Below, piece by piece: positions 1 to 7,009 of a stretch of DNA of 22,564 nt; position 1 is the stretch's first letter, and every line of letters starts with the position of its first letter. This stretch comes from DATHTK01 sp035463295 (GTDB lineage Bacteria > Actinomycetota > Rubrobacteria > Rubrobacterales > Rubrobacteraceae), in the NCBI GenBank assembly GCA_035463295.1, contig DATHTK010000001.1:1-22564 (forward strand), read 5' to 3'. The position numbers were made by a program, and so were the translations under genes. Below the pieces are notes generated by a model. That model saw only the letters and a program-made list of their open reading frames with translations, made no database searches and had not been told where the DNA came from.

Positions 1-229
1 GCCGGGCAAGGACATCACGATCATCGGCAGCGGGGAACTCGTCCGGTCGCTGCTTGAGGAGGGGCTCCTCGACGAGCTCAGGCTGATGGTGCACCCTGTG
101 ATCCTGGGTGGCGGGAAGCGCCTCTTCGAGGACGGAGACCATGAGCCTCTCGAACTCGTGGATGCGAGGGCGTTCGGCACGGGCGTTCTCTACCTCGCCT
201 ACCGACCTGCGGACGAGCAGGGGGCTTGA
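1..229 (+). CDS. RibD C-terminal / dihydrofolate reductase-like protein (3' end only)
   Basis: The 5' part lies outside the window; the frame begins at base 2 and gives the last 75 residues. Visible are the Rossmann-like segment around GKDITIIGSGELVRSLLEEG and the LVHP-type strand MVHPVILGGGKRLF, which are typical of the C-terminal half of the RibD_C/DHFR-like reductase family (NADPH-dependent reduction of a pterin- or pyrimidine-like substrate). Actinobacterial members of this group are mostly uncharacterised, so the substrate cannot be named. The next gene starts 16 bases after the stop, so the two are probably co-transcribed. Family assignment is good; function beyond reductase is open. 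Confidence 0.85.
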   Translation, partial: PGKDITIIGSGELVRSLLEEGLLDELRLMVHPVILGGGKRLFEDGDHEPLELVDARAFGTGVLYLAYRPADEQGA

Positions 230-245
230 GGTGGGAAACGGCACC

Positions 246-650
246 ATGGACTGGAAGCTAGAAGTAGTACAGGTTCCCGTCTCCGACGTGGACCGGGCGA
301 AGTCCTTCTACAGCGAGCAGGTCGGCTTCGTCGTCGACCTCGACACCCGGATCGGCGACGAGGTGCGCCTCGTCCAGCTGACCCCGCCCGGGTCAGGCTG
401 CTCGGTCCATCTGAGCATCGGTATCCACGACATGCCGCCAGGGGTGCTGGAGGGCTTGCAACTCGTCGTCTCCGACATCGAGGCCGCCCGGGCCGGACTG
501 GTCGTGCGGGGCGTGGCGGCGAGCCCGGTCCAGCACGTGGAAGACGGTGTCTGGGTTGAGGGAAGAGGTGGGGAATGGAACTCGTTCGTCTTCTTCAGCG
601 ACCCCGACGGCAATGGCTGGGTCCTGCAGGAGCGCCCCGCTCGCGACTAG
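246..650 (+). CDS. VOC (glyoxalase/bleomycin-resistance fold) family protein
   Basis: 134 residues, the usual size of a single-domain VOC protein. The N-terminus KLEVVQVPVSDVDRAKSFY and the C-terminal FFSDPDGNGWVLQE are the two halves of the beta-alpha-beta-beta-beta module; the final Glu of the second half is a usual metal ligand. ATG at 246 was chosen because GAGGTGGGAA lies about 8 to 10 bases upstream; the reading frame stays open further upstream but overlaps the previous gene. These enzymes are cytosolic metal-dependent lyases, isomerases or dioxygenases, or drug-binding proteins; the sequence does not decide which. It sits between a reductase and an alpha/beta hydrolase in the same direction with short gaps, suggesting a small detoxification or catabolic operon. 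Confidence 0.85.
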   Translation: MDWKLEVVQVPVSDVDRAKSFYSEQVGFVVDLDTRIGDEVRLVQLTPPGSGCSVHLSIGIHDMPPGVLEGLQLVVSDIEAARAGLVVRGVAASPVQHVEDGVWVEGRGGEWNSFVFFSDPDGNGWVLQERPARD

Positions 651-671
651 GACATACAAGGGAGAACAGAG

Positions 672-1505
672 ATGAACGATGACCCCAGAGGCAACTACGC
701 TGCGGTGAACGGCCTCCAGATGTACTACGAGGTCCACGGTTCCGGAGATCCGCTGGTCGTGCTCCACGGCGCCTACATGACGATCGAGACGATGGGTGAG
801 ATCGTGCCGTCCCTCGCCCAGGGCAGGCAGGTCATCGCCGTCGAGCTGCAGGGGCACGGGCACACGGCGGACATCGATCGGCCGCTCGCCTACGAGCAGA
901 TGGCGGACGATGTCGCAGCTCTGCTGGTAAGGATCGGCGTCGAAAAGGCCGACGTCTTCGGCTATAGCATGGGGGGCGGCGTCGCCCTTCAGATCGCCGT
1001 CTGGCACCCGGAAGTGGTCCGCAAGCTCGTAGTAGCCTCGGCCTCCTACACGAGCGACGGTATGTACCCGGAGTTGCTCGAGATGATCCCGACCATCACG
1101 CCCGAGGTCTTCGCCGGCTCCCCGATAGAAGAAGCCTATCTCCGTAGCGCGCCCAACCCGCAAGACTTCCCCAATCTCGTCGCAAAGCTCAAGCAACTGC
1201 TCCTGGAGCCCCGTGCCTGGCCGCCGGAGGACATCCGGGGGATCGAGGCTCCCACCCTGCTCGTCATCGGCGACTCCGACGCCATCCGCCCAGAGCACGC
1301 CGTGGAGCTGTTCCGGCTGCTTGGCGGCGGCGTGATGGGCGATCTCGCCGGTCTCCCCAAGTCCCAGCTCGCCGTGCTCCCCGGCACCACGCACCGCATC
1401 CCCCTCGGCTTCGGGGTCCTTGACCGCGCCGGTTGGCTGGTTGCGATGATCGGCGCGTTTCTCGACTCGCCCGTGCCGGAGGGACAACTGGATGAGGGCG
1501 GATGA
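672..1505 (+). CDS. alpha/beta hydrolase
   Basis: 277 residues. The oxyanion-hole HG is at 32-33 (VVLHGAYM), the nucleophile elbow GYSMGG carries Ser99, the acid is probably Asp201 or Asp203 in LVIGDSDAIRPEH, and the catalytic His is His241 in PGTTHRIP, so the full triad is present. A good ribosome binding site (AAGGGAG) precedes ATG 672, and the gap to the VOC gene is 21 bases. The family is cytosolic and includes esterases, C-C hydrolases and haloperoxidase-like enzymes; no specificity motif stands out. It ends the short left-hand operon, as 178 non-coding bases follow. Confidence 0.9.
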   Translation: MNDDPRGNYAAVNGLQMYYEVHGSGDPLVVLHGAYMTIETMGEIVPSLAQGRQVIAVELQGHGHTADIDRPLAYEQMADDVAALLVRIGVEKADVFGYSMGGGVALQIAVWHPEVVRKLVVASASYTSDGMYPELLEMIPTITPEVFAGSPIEEAYLRSAPNPQDFPNLVAKLKQLLLEPRAWPPEDIRGIEAPTLLVIGDSDAIRPEHAVELFRLLGGGVMGDLAGLPKSQLAVLPGTTHRIPLGFGVLDRAGWLVAMIGAFLDSPVPEGQLDEGG

Positions 1506-1560
1506 GAAAGACCTGTCACGGCACGATACCATCTTCCAGCAGTGCGGCGTCGTATCCCCA

Positions 1561-1580
1561 GATGTGCTGTTAGCCACATC
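1561..1580. repeat. 6-bp perfect inverted repeat in the intergenic gap
   Basis: GATGTG and CACATC flank an 8-base loop, 56 bases after the hydrolase stop and about 100 bases before the dehydrogenase start. It has no T-run, so it could be a weak terminator stem or an operator for the downstream gene. The rest of the gap (1506-1683) shows no ORF or RNA gene that I recognise. Confidence 0.3.
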
Positions 1581-1683
1581 CTTCTCGGCCGGCGAGCGCG
1601 GCGGTCTCGCTGGCGCGTGGATTCTGCTTCGTCTGGGGTAAATATCCCGAGGTAAAGCGGCTACTCCCCGGGGTGATGGGAAC

Positions 1684-2637
1684 GTGAGAGTACTCATAAC
1701 TGATTTCGACTACGGAGACGTGGACATAGAGCGTGGCATACTGGAAGGTGCCGGGCTCGAGGTGGTGGAGGCGCAGTGCCACACCGAGGAGGACGTGGTC
1801 CACGCCGGACGCGGGGCTTCGGCGCTGCTGACGCAGTACGCCCCGATCACGGCCAGGGTGCTGGCCGAGCTGCCCGAGCTGCGCATGGTCGGCCGCTACG
1901 GCGTCGGCTACGACATCGTAGACGTCGAGGCCGCCCGCGAGCGCGGGGTGTGGGTCGCCAACGTACCCGACTACGGCACCGAGGAGGTGGCGGCGCATGC
2001 GTTGAGCATGGCCTTCGCCCTCCTGCGTCACCTACCGCTCTACGACCGCGAGGTGAGGGACGGCCGCTGGCACCCACACTCGACGGGGCCGCTCCACAGG
2101 CTCGAGAACCTTACCCTTGGCGTGGTGGGGCTCGGGCGCATCGGCGGCACCTTCGCTCGGAGGGCGAGCCCGTGGTTCGGCAGGACCTTGGGCTGCGACC
2201 CGTACCTCGGGGAGGTCTCCTGGCCAGAGGGGGTGGAGCCGGCAAGCCTCGAAGAGGTCTTCTCCGAGAGCTTCGTGGTCTCGCTGCACGCGCCGCTCAA
2301 CCAGGAGACCCGGGAGCTCGTGGACCGCCGACTGCTCCAACGAATGCCCGAGGGCGCCTACCTGGTCAACACCGCCCGCGGTCGATTGATAGCGATGTAC
2401 GACCTGCTCTGGTCTCTAGAGGAAGGTCCGCTGGCCGGGGCTGCGCTCGATGTCTTGCCGCAAGAGCCCCCGCCTCTAGACCACCCGCTTCTCGAGAGCC
2501 CGAAGGTCATCCTGACCCCGCACGCTGCCTACTACTCGCTGGAGGCGGAAGAGGAGGCGCGCTCCAAGGCGGCGCGAAACGTGGTCGCCTGGGCCGATGA
2601 AGGGCGCCCGCTCTACCCGGTCGTCGAGGGGAGTTAG
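1684..2637 (+). CDS. D-isomer-specific 2-hydroxyacid dehydrogenase (CtBP/phosphoglycerate-dehydrogenase-like)
   Basis: 317 residues, NAD-dependent oxidation/reduction of a D-2-hydroxyacid. The Rossmann motif GLGRIGG has glycines at 149, 151 and 154, and Asp172 at the end of the second strand indicates NAD rather than NADP. The catalytic set is Arg232 (NTARG), Glu261 (LPQEPP) and His280 (LTPHAAYYS). TPHAAYYS resembles the C-terminal-binding-protein-like subgroup rather than SerA, and there is no C-terminal ACT domain, so serine biosynthesis is less likely. The start is GTG, preceded by a moderate GGGGTGATGG site. The gene stands alone between two gaps and is followed by a strong hairpin. Confidence 0.9.
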   Translation: MRVLITDFDYGDVDIERGILEGAGLEVVEAQCHTEEDVVHAGRGASALLTQYAPITARVLAELPELRMVGRYGVGYDIVDVEAARERGVWVANVPDYGTEEVAAHALSMAFALLRHLPLYDREVRDGRWHPHSTGPLHRLENLTLGVVGLGRIGGTFARRASPWFGRTLGCDPYLGEVSWPEGVEPASLEEVFSESFVVSLHAPLNQETRELVDRRLLQRMPEGAYLVNTARGRLIAMYDLLWSLEEGPLAGAALDVLPQEPPPLDHPLLESPKVILTPHAAYYSLEAEEEARSKAARNVVAWADEGRPLYPVVEGS

Positions 2638-3056
2638 ATCTTCCTGGAGTTCTGGGTAACGGGCGGCGTCTGGCTCAACCGGGGCGAGCTCGATGCCTCG
2701 CGCTCCAGTGAGAAGCGCGAGGCATCCGTACCTGCAATCCTAGAGACCTAAGCGGAGTGGAACCCGGAGGTATCCCATACCAGGAAGAGGCCGTCTCCGC
2801 CGGGCGCCTGTGCGGCCCCGTTCAGCCTCCAGCTCTCCGCCCCTTGGTGATGGCCTCTTGCAGTGCCGCCTGCGCAGCATCCGTCTCGGCCGGTAGCCGG
2901 AGAGACTCGGCGTAGTAGCGCTCGGTGGCCGGGTGTTCGAGTTCAAGGTAGGGTTGCCTCGCCTGACAGCCCCACGGAGCGTCCACAAGGCATACGGGCG
3001 GAGAGGATTCGTGGGACAATCCTTCAGACCACGAGATCCAGGGGGTTCGCACAGAG
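2638..3056. other. 419-bp gap between dehydrogenase and usp gene
   Basis: It holds the hairpin at 2692-2726 and a small GGTAT/ATACC inverted repeat at 2769-2781. On the minus strand a reading frame ending at 2822 has a protein-like tail (ELEHPATERYYAESLRLP, about residues 20 to 45 from the stop) that faintly recalls the C-terminus of DegT/DnrJ aminotransferases; no start or intact domain accompanies it, so it may be a gene remnant. GTGGGAC at 3011-3017 lies about 45 bases before the usp start. Nothing else is recognisable. Confidence 0.5.
2692..2726 (+). terminator. perfect 13-bp hairpin, probable U-less terminator
   Basis: Left arm GATGCCTCGCGCT, 9-base loop, right arm AGCGCGAGGCATC; all 13 positions pair. 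It begins 55 bases after the dehydrogenase stop. No T-run follows, which is common for high-GC actinobacterial terminators. An mRNA-stabilising 3' structure is the alternative. Confidence 0.55.
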
Positions 3057-3536
3057 ATGAGCATCTTCCCTACCAAGATCCTGCTGGCCACGGACGGCTC
3101 CGAGGAGGCCGAGTTGGCGGCCAGAACCGCAGCGGACCTCGCCACCACAACCGGCTCCGAGCTGCATGTGGTGTACGTGGGCCGAGTCTATGTCGTCGTG
3201 GCTGGCGAGGAAATGCTGAACTCCGAGTACGAGCAGCTCCAGAGAGAGTGGCAGAGCGCGCTGGACGAGCAGGTGAGCAGGATCAAAGCGGGCGGAGCAG
3301 ACGTCAAGCAAGCGCACCTCAGGATGGGACGCAGGGAGGATGAGGAGATCGTCACCCTGGCGGAAGAGGTCGAGGCGGGCCTGATCGTGATGGGAAGTCG
3401 GGGTCTCGGGGGTGTAAGACGGGCACTCATGGGCAGCGTCTCCGATTCGGTCGTCCGGCACGCCCACTGTCCCGTTATGGTGGTGCGGCCTCAGCAGAAA
3501 CGCGGGGAGGAGCACGAAGCGGACTTCCTGACATAG
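3057..3536 (+). CDS. universal stress protein, single UspA domain
   Basis: 159 residues. The N-terminal strand KILLATDGS carries Asp13. The ATP-binding signature G-2x-G-9x-G-S is intact: Gly113, Gly116, Gly126-Ser127 (GSRGLGGVRRALMGSVSDS). The insert between the first strand pair and the conserved Gly motif is long and charged (LNSEYEQLQREW), as in other actinobacterial Usps. UspA proteins are cytosolic ATP-binding stress regulators that dimerise. The C-terminal block from GGVRRALMGSVSDS onward is nearly identical to the second domain of the protein at 17020-17892, suggesting fairly recent duplication. The start is ATG 3057 with only a weak purine-rich site. Confidence 0.93.
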   Translation: MSIFPTKILLATDGSEEAELAARTAADLATTTGSELHVVYVGRVYVVVAGEEMLNSEYEQLQREWQSALDEQVSRIKAGGADVKQAHLRMGRREDEEIVTLAEEVEAGLIVMGSRGLGGVRRALMGSVSDSVVRHAHCPVMVVRPQQKRGEEHEADFLT

Positions 3537-3664
3537 AGTCCCGGCTCCTGACCCGTTACCTACGGGCGGCGATCACACCGAAGACGGCTGGGGCGAAATA
3601 CGGTCGGGGTCCGCCCGCCGTAGAGCCAGCCATGATGATAGCCGCCCTGCAAGGATGGAAAGAG

Positions 3665-4066
3665 ATGAAGGTCTATGTTTTCGGTAGCGAGTACGTAGCG
3701 GAGGACAGAAGGGCCATCGAAGTAGCAAGAGAGCTGGAGGATACGGTAGCCGGTGTCTCGTTCGTCTTCGTCAGACCCAACGAAGACCTCCCCTTTGTCA
3801 ACGAGCGGCGCGTCGTTGTCCTGGATACCGTGCAGGGGATACAGGACGTGACAGTGATCGAGGGAGATGGGATCGACGGCCTGACCCTGTCTCCTCGCGG
3901 CTCAGTGCACGACTTCGATCTGGCCTTTCAACTGAGATACCTGAAGAAGCTGAACAGGCTGGGGGAAGTCGTCATAGTCGGCATACCCCAAGAAGGAGAG
4001 GTGGATCACCTTCGTATCCAGTCTATCTTCAGGAAGTTGGTCGCGCAGGACATGCAGGGATCGTAG
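3665..4066 (+). CDS. [NiFe]-hydrogenase maturation protease (HybD/HycI-like, M52)
   Basis: 133 residues from ATG 3665, chosen because AAGGA lies 9 bases upstream; an in-frame start at 3632 would add 11 residues with no clear site. The family binds the nickel of the immature large subunit with three acidic/His residues and removes the C-terminal peptide. Equivalents here are Asp14 (GSEYVAEDRR, a divergent version of the GNxLxxDDGxG opening), Asp54 (VVVLDTVQ) and His82 (SVHDFDL), followed by the VVIVGIPQ strand. The opening Gly-Asn is Gly-Ser here. It is convergent with the hydrogenase and its last 61 bases are antisense to the 3' end of the large-subunit gene. Role follows from motifs plus context. 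Confidence 0.8.
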   Translation: MKVYVFGSEYVAEDRRAIEVARELEDTVAGVSFVFVRPNEDLPFVNERRVVVLDTVQGIQDVTVIEGDGIDGLTLSPRGSVHDFDLAFQLRYLKKLNRLGEVVIVGIPQEGEVDHLRIQSIFRKLVAQDMQGS

Positions 4067-5307
4067 GCGCGCACGATGCTCTCGGCATTCATGCGTAACG
4101 CCTCTTCGTCTTTGTCCAGGTTCTCGTTGAAGTAGTCCTTCAGGTCGTTCTCGATGTTTATTTGGTTCTGGGCCGTCGGGACGATCACGTCGTAGTCCTC
4201 GATAACGCCTTCCTCGCCGACCCTGGCCATGTGGTACAGAAGGCCCCGCGGCGCCTCTATGACGCCCACGCCCGTACCGGTTCGAGCCGGGTCTCGAACG
4301 GGTTTCTCATCCGCCAGCTGTATGGTACTCAAGATGTCGATCGCATCGTCGACGCACTGCAGTATTTCGATCGCCTGCGCCAGGTTGTTGTGGTAGACGT
4401 TGTTGGAAGGAAAGGCCGAAAGAGAGGATGCCAGATCTTCTCTTGTACGGGCATGGAGCAGCTCCCGGTTCAGGTTCAGGCGCGCGAGCGCACCGACAAG
4501 GTAATCCTCCTCTGTGTCGGAGAACCGATACCCTTCTGCATGGGAGTGGGGGATCTGTACGTACTGCAGGTAGTCCTTGAACTCGGACGGAACGATTCGC
4601 TGCTGGTTCGAGTTCACGATGTCGCCCTCGAGAAAATCGAACCGCTCGTCGTTGCGGAGGCCCAGATAGTCCGTGTTCCGGACGAGGCTCGCATCCCACT
4701 CGAAGAAGGTCTCTACTCCCCTGAGTACCTGGGGTCGTACAGCCTCCAGCCGAGCGACAAGGTCAGGGAACTTCGTCGGGTCGGGGGTCCTCAGGAATCC
4801 CCCCACGGTCGGCCACGGGGCGTGAATCGCCGCTCCGATGGTGGCGTTGGTGATGTCCGTGCCGAGCCGCTTGATGTCGAAGGAATCGTGCAGGAGCGTG
4901 TGGGCGGGGACGTCCGGATCATCGGGGATATCGAGTATCGAATCCACGCCCAGGATATCGGGCAGTACGAAGAAGTACAGGTGCAGCGCGTGGTCCCTGA
5001 TCATGAGTCCGTCATACGCCAACCGGCGAAGCGCTTTCGTCTGCTCCGTGACCGTGATCCCCTGTGCGCTCTCGATCGCCATCAGGGAGGCGAAGAGGTG
5101 AGCGACCGAGCACGTGCCACAGATGCGGGATAGAAAGGAAGGAACCGCAACTACTCGTTTGCCCCTGACCGCCGTCGTAAAGAACCGTCGGTAGTCGGCG
5201 ACGATGAACTGCAGGTCCTTGACTGCCTCGTCCTCGATAGTCACCTTGAGGCCGGCGTTCCCTTCTATCTTCGTGATGGCGTCGATTACTATGTTTCTAC
5301 TAGGCAT
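4006..5307 (-). CDS. [NiFe]-hydrogenase large (catalytic) subunit, divergent
   Basis: 433 residues, a compact size like group 3 large subunits. Both nickel-binding cysteine pairs are present: Cys63/Cys66 in RICGTCSVAH and Cys418/Cys421 in DPCMSC. Two normally conserved residues differ: the N-terminal EGH motif reads EGN (Glu15-Gly16-Asn17), and the residue at which the C-terminal peptide is normally cut (His or Arg in DPCxxCxxH/R) is Asn424 (DPCMSCATN), followed by a 9-residue tail. The tail implies a maturation protease, and one is encoded convergently. The start ATG at 5307 overlaps the small-subunit stop by 8 bases, so translation is coupled. No diaphorase, ferredoxin, cytochrome b or Hyp genes are in the window, so electron partners and subgroup are unknown. 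Confidence 0.88.
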   Translation of the reverse strand: MPSRNIVIDAITKIEGNAGLKVTIEDEAVKDLQFIVADYRRFFTTAVRGKRVVAVPSFLSRICGTCSVAHLFASLMAIESAQGITVTEQTKALRRLAYDGLMIRDHALHLYFFVLPDILGVDSILDIPDDPDVPAHTLLHDSFDIKRLGTDITNATIGAAIHAPWPTVGGFLRTPDPTKFPDLVARLEAVRPQVLRGVETFFEWDASLVRNTDYLGLRNDERFDFLEGDIVNSNQQRIVPSEFKDYLQYVQIPHSHAEGYRFSDTEEDYLVGALARLNLNRELLHARTREDLASSLSAFPSNNVYHNNLAQAIEILQCVDDAIDILSTIQLADEKPVRDPARTGTGVGVIEAPRGLLYHMARVGEEGVIEDYDVIVPTAQNQINIENDLKDYFNENLDKDEEALRMNAESIVRAYDPCMSCATNFLKIDWIRR

Positions 5308-5827
5308 GTCGAGGGATATCGAATAGTTCCAGGTACTTCGCCAGCGTCTGCAAAAAGGCCGGCACCTTCATCGGGCATCCGCGTACCATGTCGTCGACCC
5401 TCACCACCTCGTTTAGTCTCTTGACCTCTTTGCCGTAATCGAAATGACTCAGGTACCACTGGATTCTCTCGTTGATCTGCTCACTGGCGAATTGATTCCG
5501 GCTCGTCGAGGGCTGTCCGGTACAGGCGCACGCACCTATCGCCACCACGTACTCTGAGTTCTCCCGTATCTGCCGGGCCTCTCTCGCTTGCGACTCGGAT
5601 GAGATCGCCCCCTCGACAAAGGCCACGTCGAGCCCGGAAAGCGAGTTGTTCGTCTTGAGCGTCTTTATGTGCCGGAACTCGACCACCTTTCTCCATTCAT
5701 CGAAATGGTCGTTGAGTAGCTCGGCGAAAAGGATCGTGCTGTCCTCACAGCAGGTGAAGGAAAACCAGCCCACAACGAGCCGCTCACGCCGGTCATCGCC
5801 AGTCGCTTGGTGTCGTGATCGCTCCAT
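5300..5827 (-). CDS. [NiFe]-hydrogenase small (Fe-S) subunit with tandem-Cys motif
   Basis: 175 residues from ATG 5827. The frame stays open upstream to 6064, but that extension is antisense-free nonsense overlapping the usp stop, so it was rejected. No Tat signal or transmembrane helix is seen, so the enzyme should be cytosolic. Candidate ligands of one proximal 4Fe-4S cluster are Cys26-Cys27 (FSFTCCEDST), Cys100/Cys102 (IGACACTGQP) and Cys151 (VRGCPMKVP). Adjacent Cys-Cys is the pattern of complex I NuoB, whereas most hydrogenase small subunits have CxxC. There is no C-terminal ferredoxin-type extension. It is the first gene of a two-gene operon with the large subunit. Confidence 0.82.
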   Translation of the reverse strand: MERSRHQATGDDRRERLVVGWFSFTCCEDSTILFAELLNDHFDEWRKVVEFRHIKTLKTNNSLSGLDVAFVEGAISSESQAREARQIRENSEYVVAIGACACTGQPSTSRNQFASEQINERIQWYLSHFDYGKEVKRLNEVVRVDDMVRGCPMKVPAFLQTLAKYLELFDIPRHA

Positions 5828-5850
5828 AGCTATCCAGTCTCGGGAACGAG

Positions 5851-5869
5851 AATATAGGATGTCCGTCCC
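5851..5869 (-). promoter_or_regulatory. putative hydrogenase promoter -10 with adjacent GGGAC element
   Basis: On the minus strand TATATT (5856 to 5851) lies 23 bases before the small-subunit ATG, a good -10 match in GC-rich surroundings. Directly upstream is GGGACGGAC (5869 to 5861), whose GGGAC resembles half of a DosR/DevR box. There is no convincing -35 at standard spacing, which fits an activator-dependent promoter. Low-certainty reading. Confidence 0.35.
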
Positions 5870-5916
5870 TCGGGCAACGGAGCCGGACGATGGTAGCTGC
5901 GACGGCGCTGAGCGCT

Positions 5917-6810
5917 TCACACCGCTTCGTGGGGGTAGACGAGGACCGGGCCTCTCGCCGCACGCAGCACCTTGGTGGACACGCTGCCAAGCCTCATTCG
6001 TCCGATCGGTCCGAGACCCCTTGCACCCACGGCGATGAGATAGCTCTCCTCGCCCTCTTCGCAAATCTCGAGGATCGCCGCAGCCGCGTCACCGACGACG
6101 AGGCGGACTCGGGGATGTTTACCCAGGATGCTCTCGAGCGTGTTCGCCCGCTCCATCAGGTCTCTCTCGGCCCTCCTGAGGGCATCGTCGACCAACCGCT
6201 GGTTAGAGGCCCTCCCTTCCACATCTATCTCGGGCATCTCCGGGTAGGCGCGAACGAGTACTGCGCTCGCCCCGAAGGGCTTGGCGATCTCCGCGGCGAG
6301 CGCTCCGGCGCGCCTGGACATCTCTGAATCGTCGTCGCCTATGATTACTCGCTCGGGCGGCCATGCGCTGCCCTTGCCGCGCACGACCAGGACGGGGGAC
6401 CTCGCGTGATGCACGACCCCTTCCGAGACGCTCCCCAGGAGGAGATTCTTCACCGGACCCAGCCCGCGGCTGCCTATCACTACCAGAACGGAACCCAGCT
6501 CTCCCGCGAGGTTCAGGATCATGTCCACCGGGCGTCCCATAGCAAGGTGGGTCTCAGCAACGTTTCCACCAGCGGTTTCTATCTGTTCGACCTCTTTGGC
6601 CAGCAGTTCTCCGGCCCTCTCTTCGCACCAGTCGATTATGGTGTGAGGGGTCGTTACCGCGTAGGCTTTGGGGAAGTCCGCTTGCCAGGCGTGGACGACG
6701 TGTAGGTCTGTCCCCGTCGTATTCGAGAGGTCCATGGCTACCCTCGCGGCCAGAGCGGCGTCTGCAGAACCATCCGTTGCGAGAAGGATCTTGTCCGGAA
6801 AGACGTTCAT
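5917..6810 (-). CDS. universal stress protein, tandem UspA domains
   Basis: 297 residues with two Usp domains. Domain 1 (about 1-140) opens KILLATDGS and has GSRGLGPVKNLLLGSVS; domain 2 (about 150-297) opens VIIGDDDS and has GARGLGPIGRMRLGSVS. Both ATP-loop signatures keep G-2x-G-9x-G-S. ATG 6810 was chosen over an in-frame GTG at 6819 because GGGGAAG sits at normal distance from the ATG but almost touches the GTG. It is upstream of the hydrogenase on the same strand, with 89 bases between, so the three minus-strand genes may be co-regulated. Confidence 0.92.
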   Translation of the reverse strand: MNVFPDKILLATDGSADAALAARVAMDLSNTTGTDLHVVHAWQADFPKAYAVTTPHTIIDWCEERAGELLAKEVEQIETAGGNVAETHLAMGRPVDMILNLAGELGSVLVVIGSRGLGPVKNLLLGSVSEGVVHHARSPVLVVRGKGSAWPPERVIIGDDDSEMSRRAGALAAEIAKPFGASAVLVRAYPEMPEIDVEGRASNQRLVDDALRRAERDLMERANTLESILGKHPRVRLVVGDAAAAILEICEEGEESYLIAVGARGLGPIGRMRLGSVSTKVLRAARGPVLVYPHEAV

Positions 6811-6843
6811 GGATATCACTTCCCCTGTGTCCTTTTCCCGAAT

Positions 6844-6898
6844 ACTATAAGAGGTTGAGGACCTCTCCTTGACAAAGTTTGACCGGTCCCATGGTCAA
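6844..6898 (-). promoter_or_regulatory. upstream region of tandem usp: inverted repeat and -10-like box
   Basis: TTGACC (6879-6884) and GGTCAA (6893-6898) form a perfect 6-8-6 inverted repeat about 70 to 90 bases before the usp start. On the minus strand TATAGT (6849 to 6844) is a -10 candidate 33 bases before the ATG; no -35 fits well. Between them lies a GAGGT/ACCTC hairpin at 6851-6865. The arrangement fits an activator site plus weak promoter. No gene is seen in 6811-7009. Confidence 0.35.
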
Positions 6899-7009
6899 TC
6901 TTGGCCGTCCGAACGAGTGGTGCTCGGACGAGATCAGCGCTGTACCCTCGACTCGTAGGGTCTTTGCCGGCATCGCTCTCGGGAGTTACGAAGGCGCTCT
7001 CCATCGTCG

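Noticed and set aside
393..1697. 434-codon open frame on the minus strand
   Set aside because: It is antisense to the VOC and alpha/beta hydrolase genes, has a low-complexity His/Asp/Arg-rich composition and no family motifs; GC-rich codon bias creates such shadows.
5828..6064. N-terminal extension of the hydrogenase small subunit that might be a signal peptide
   Set aside because: It overlaps the end of the usp gene, has no twin-arginine motif with hydrophobic stretch, and a promoter-like -10 lies inside it.
6869..6891. Plus-strand TTGACA as a -35 promoter element
   Set aside because: No -10 at proper spacing and no plus-strand gene downstream.
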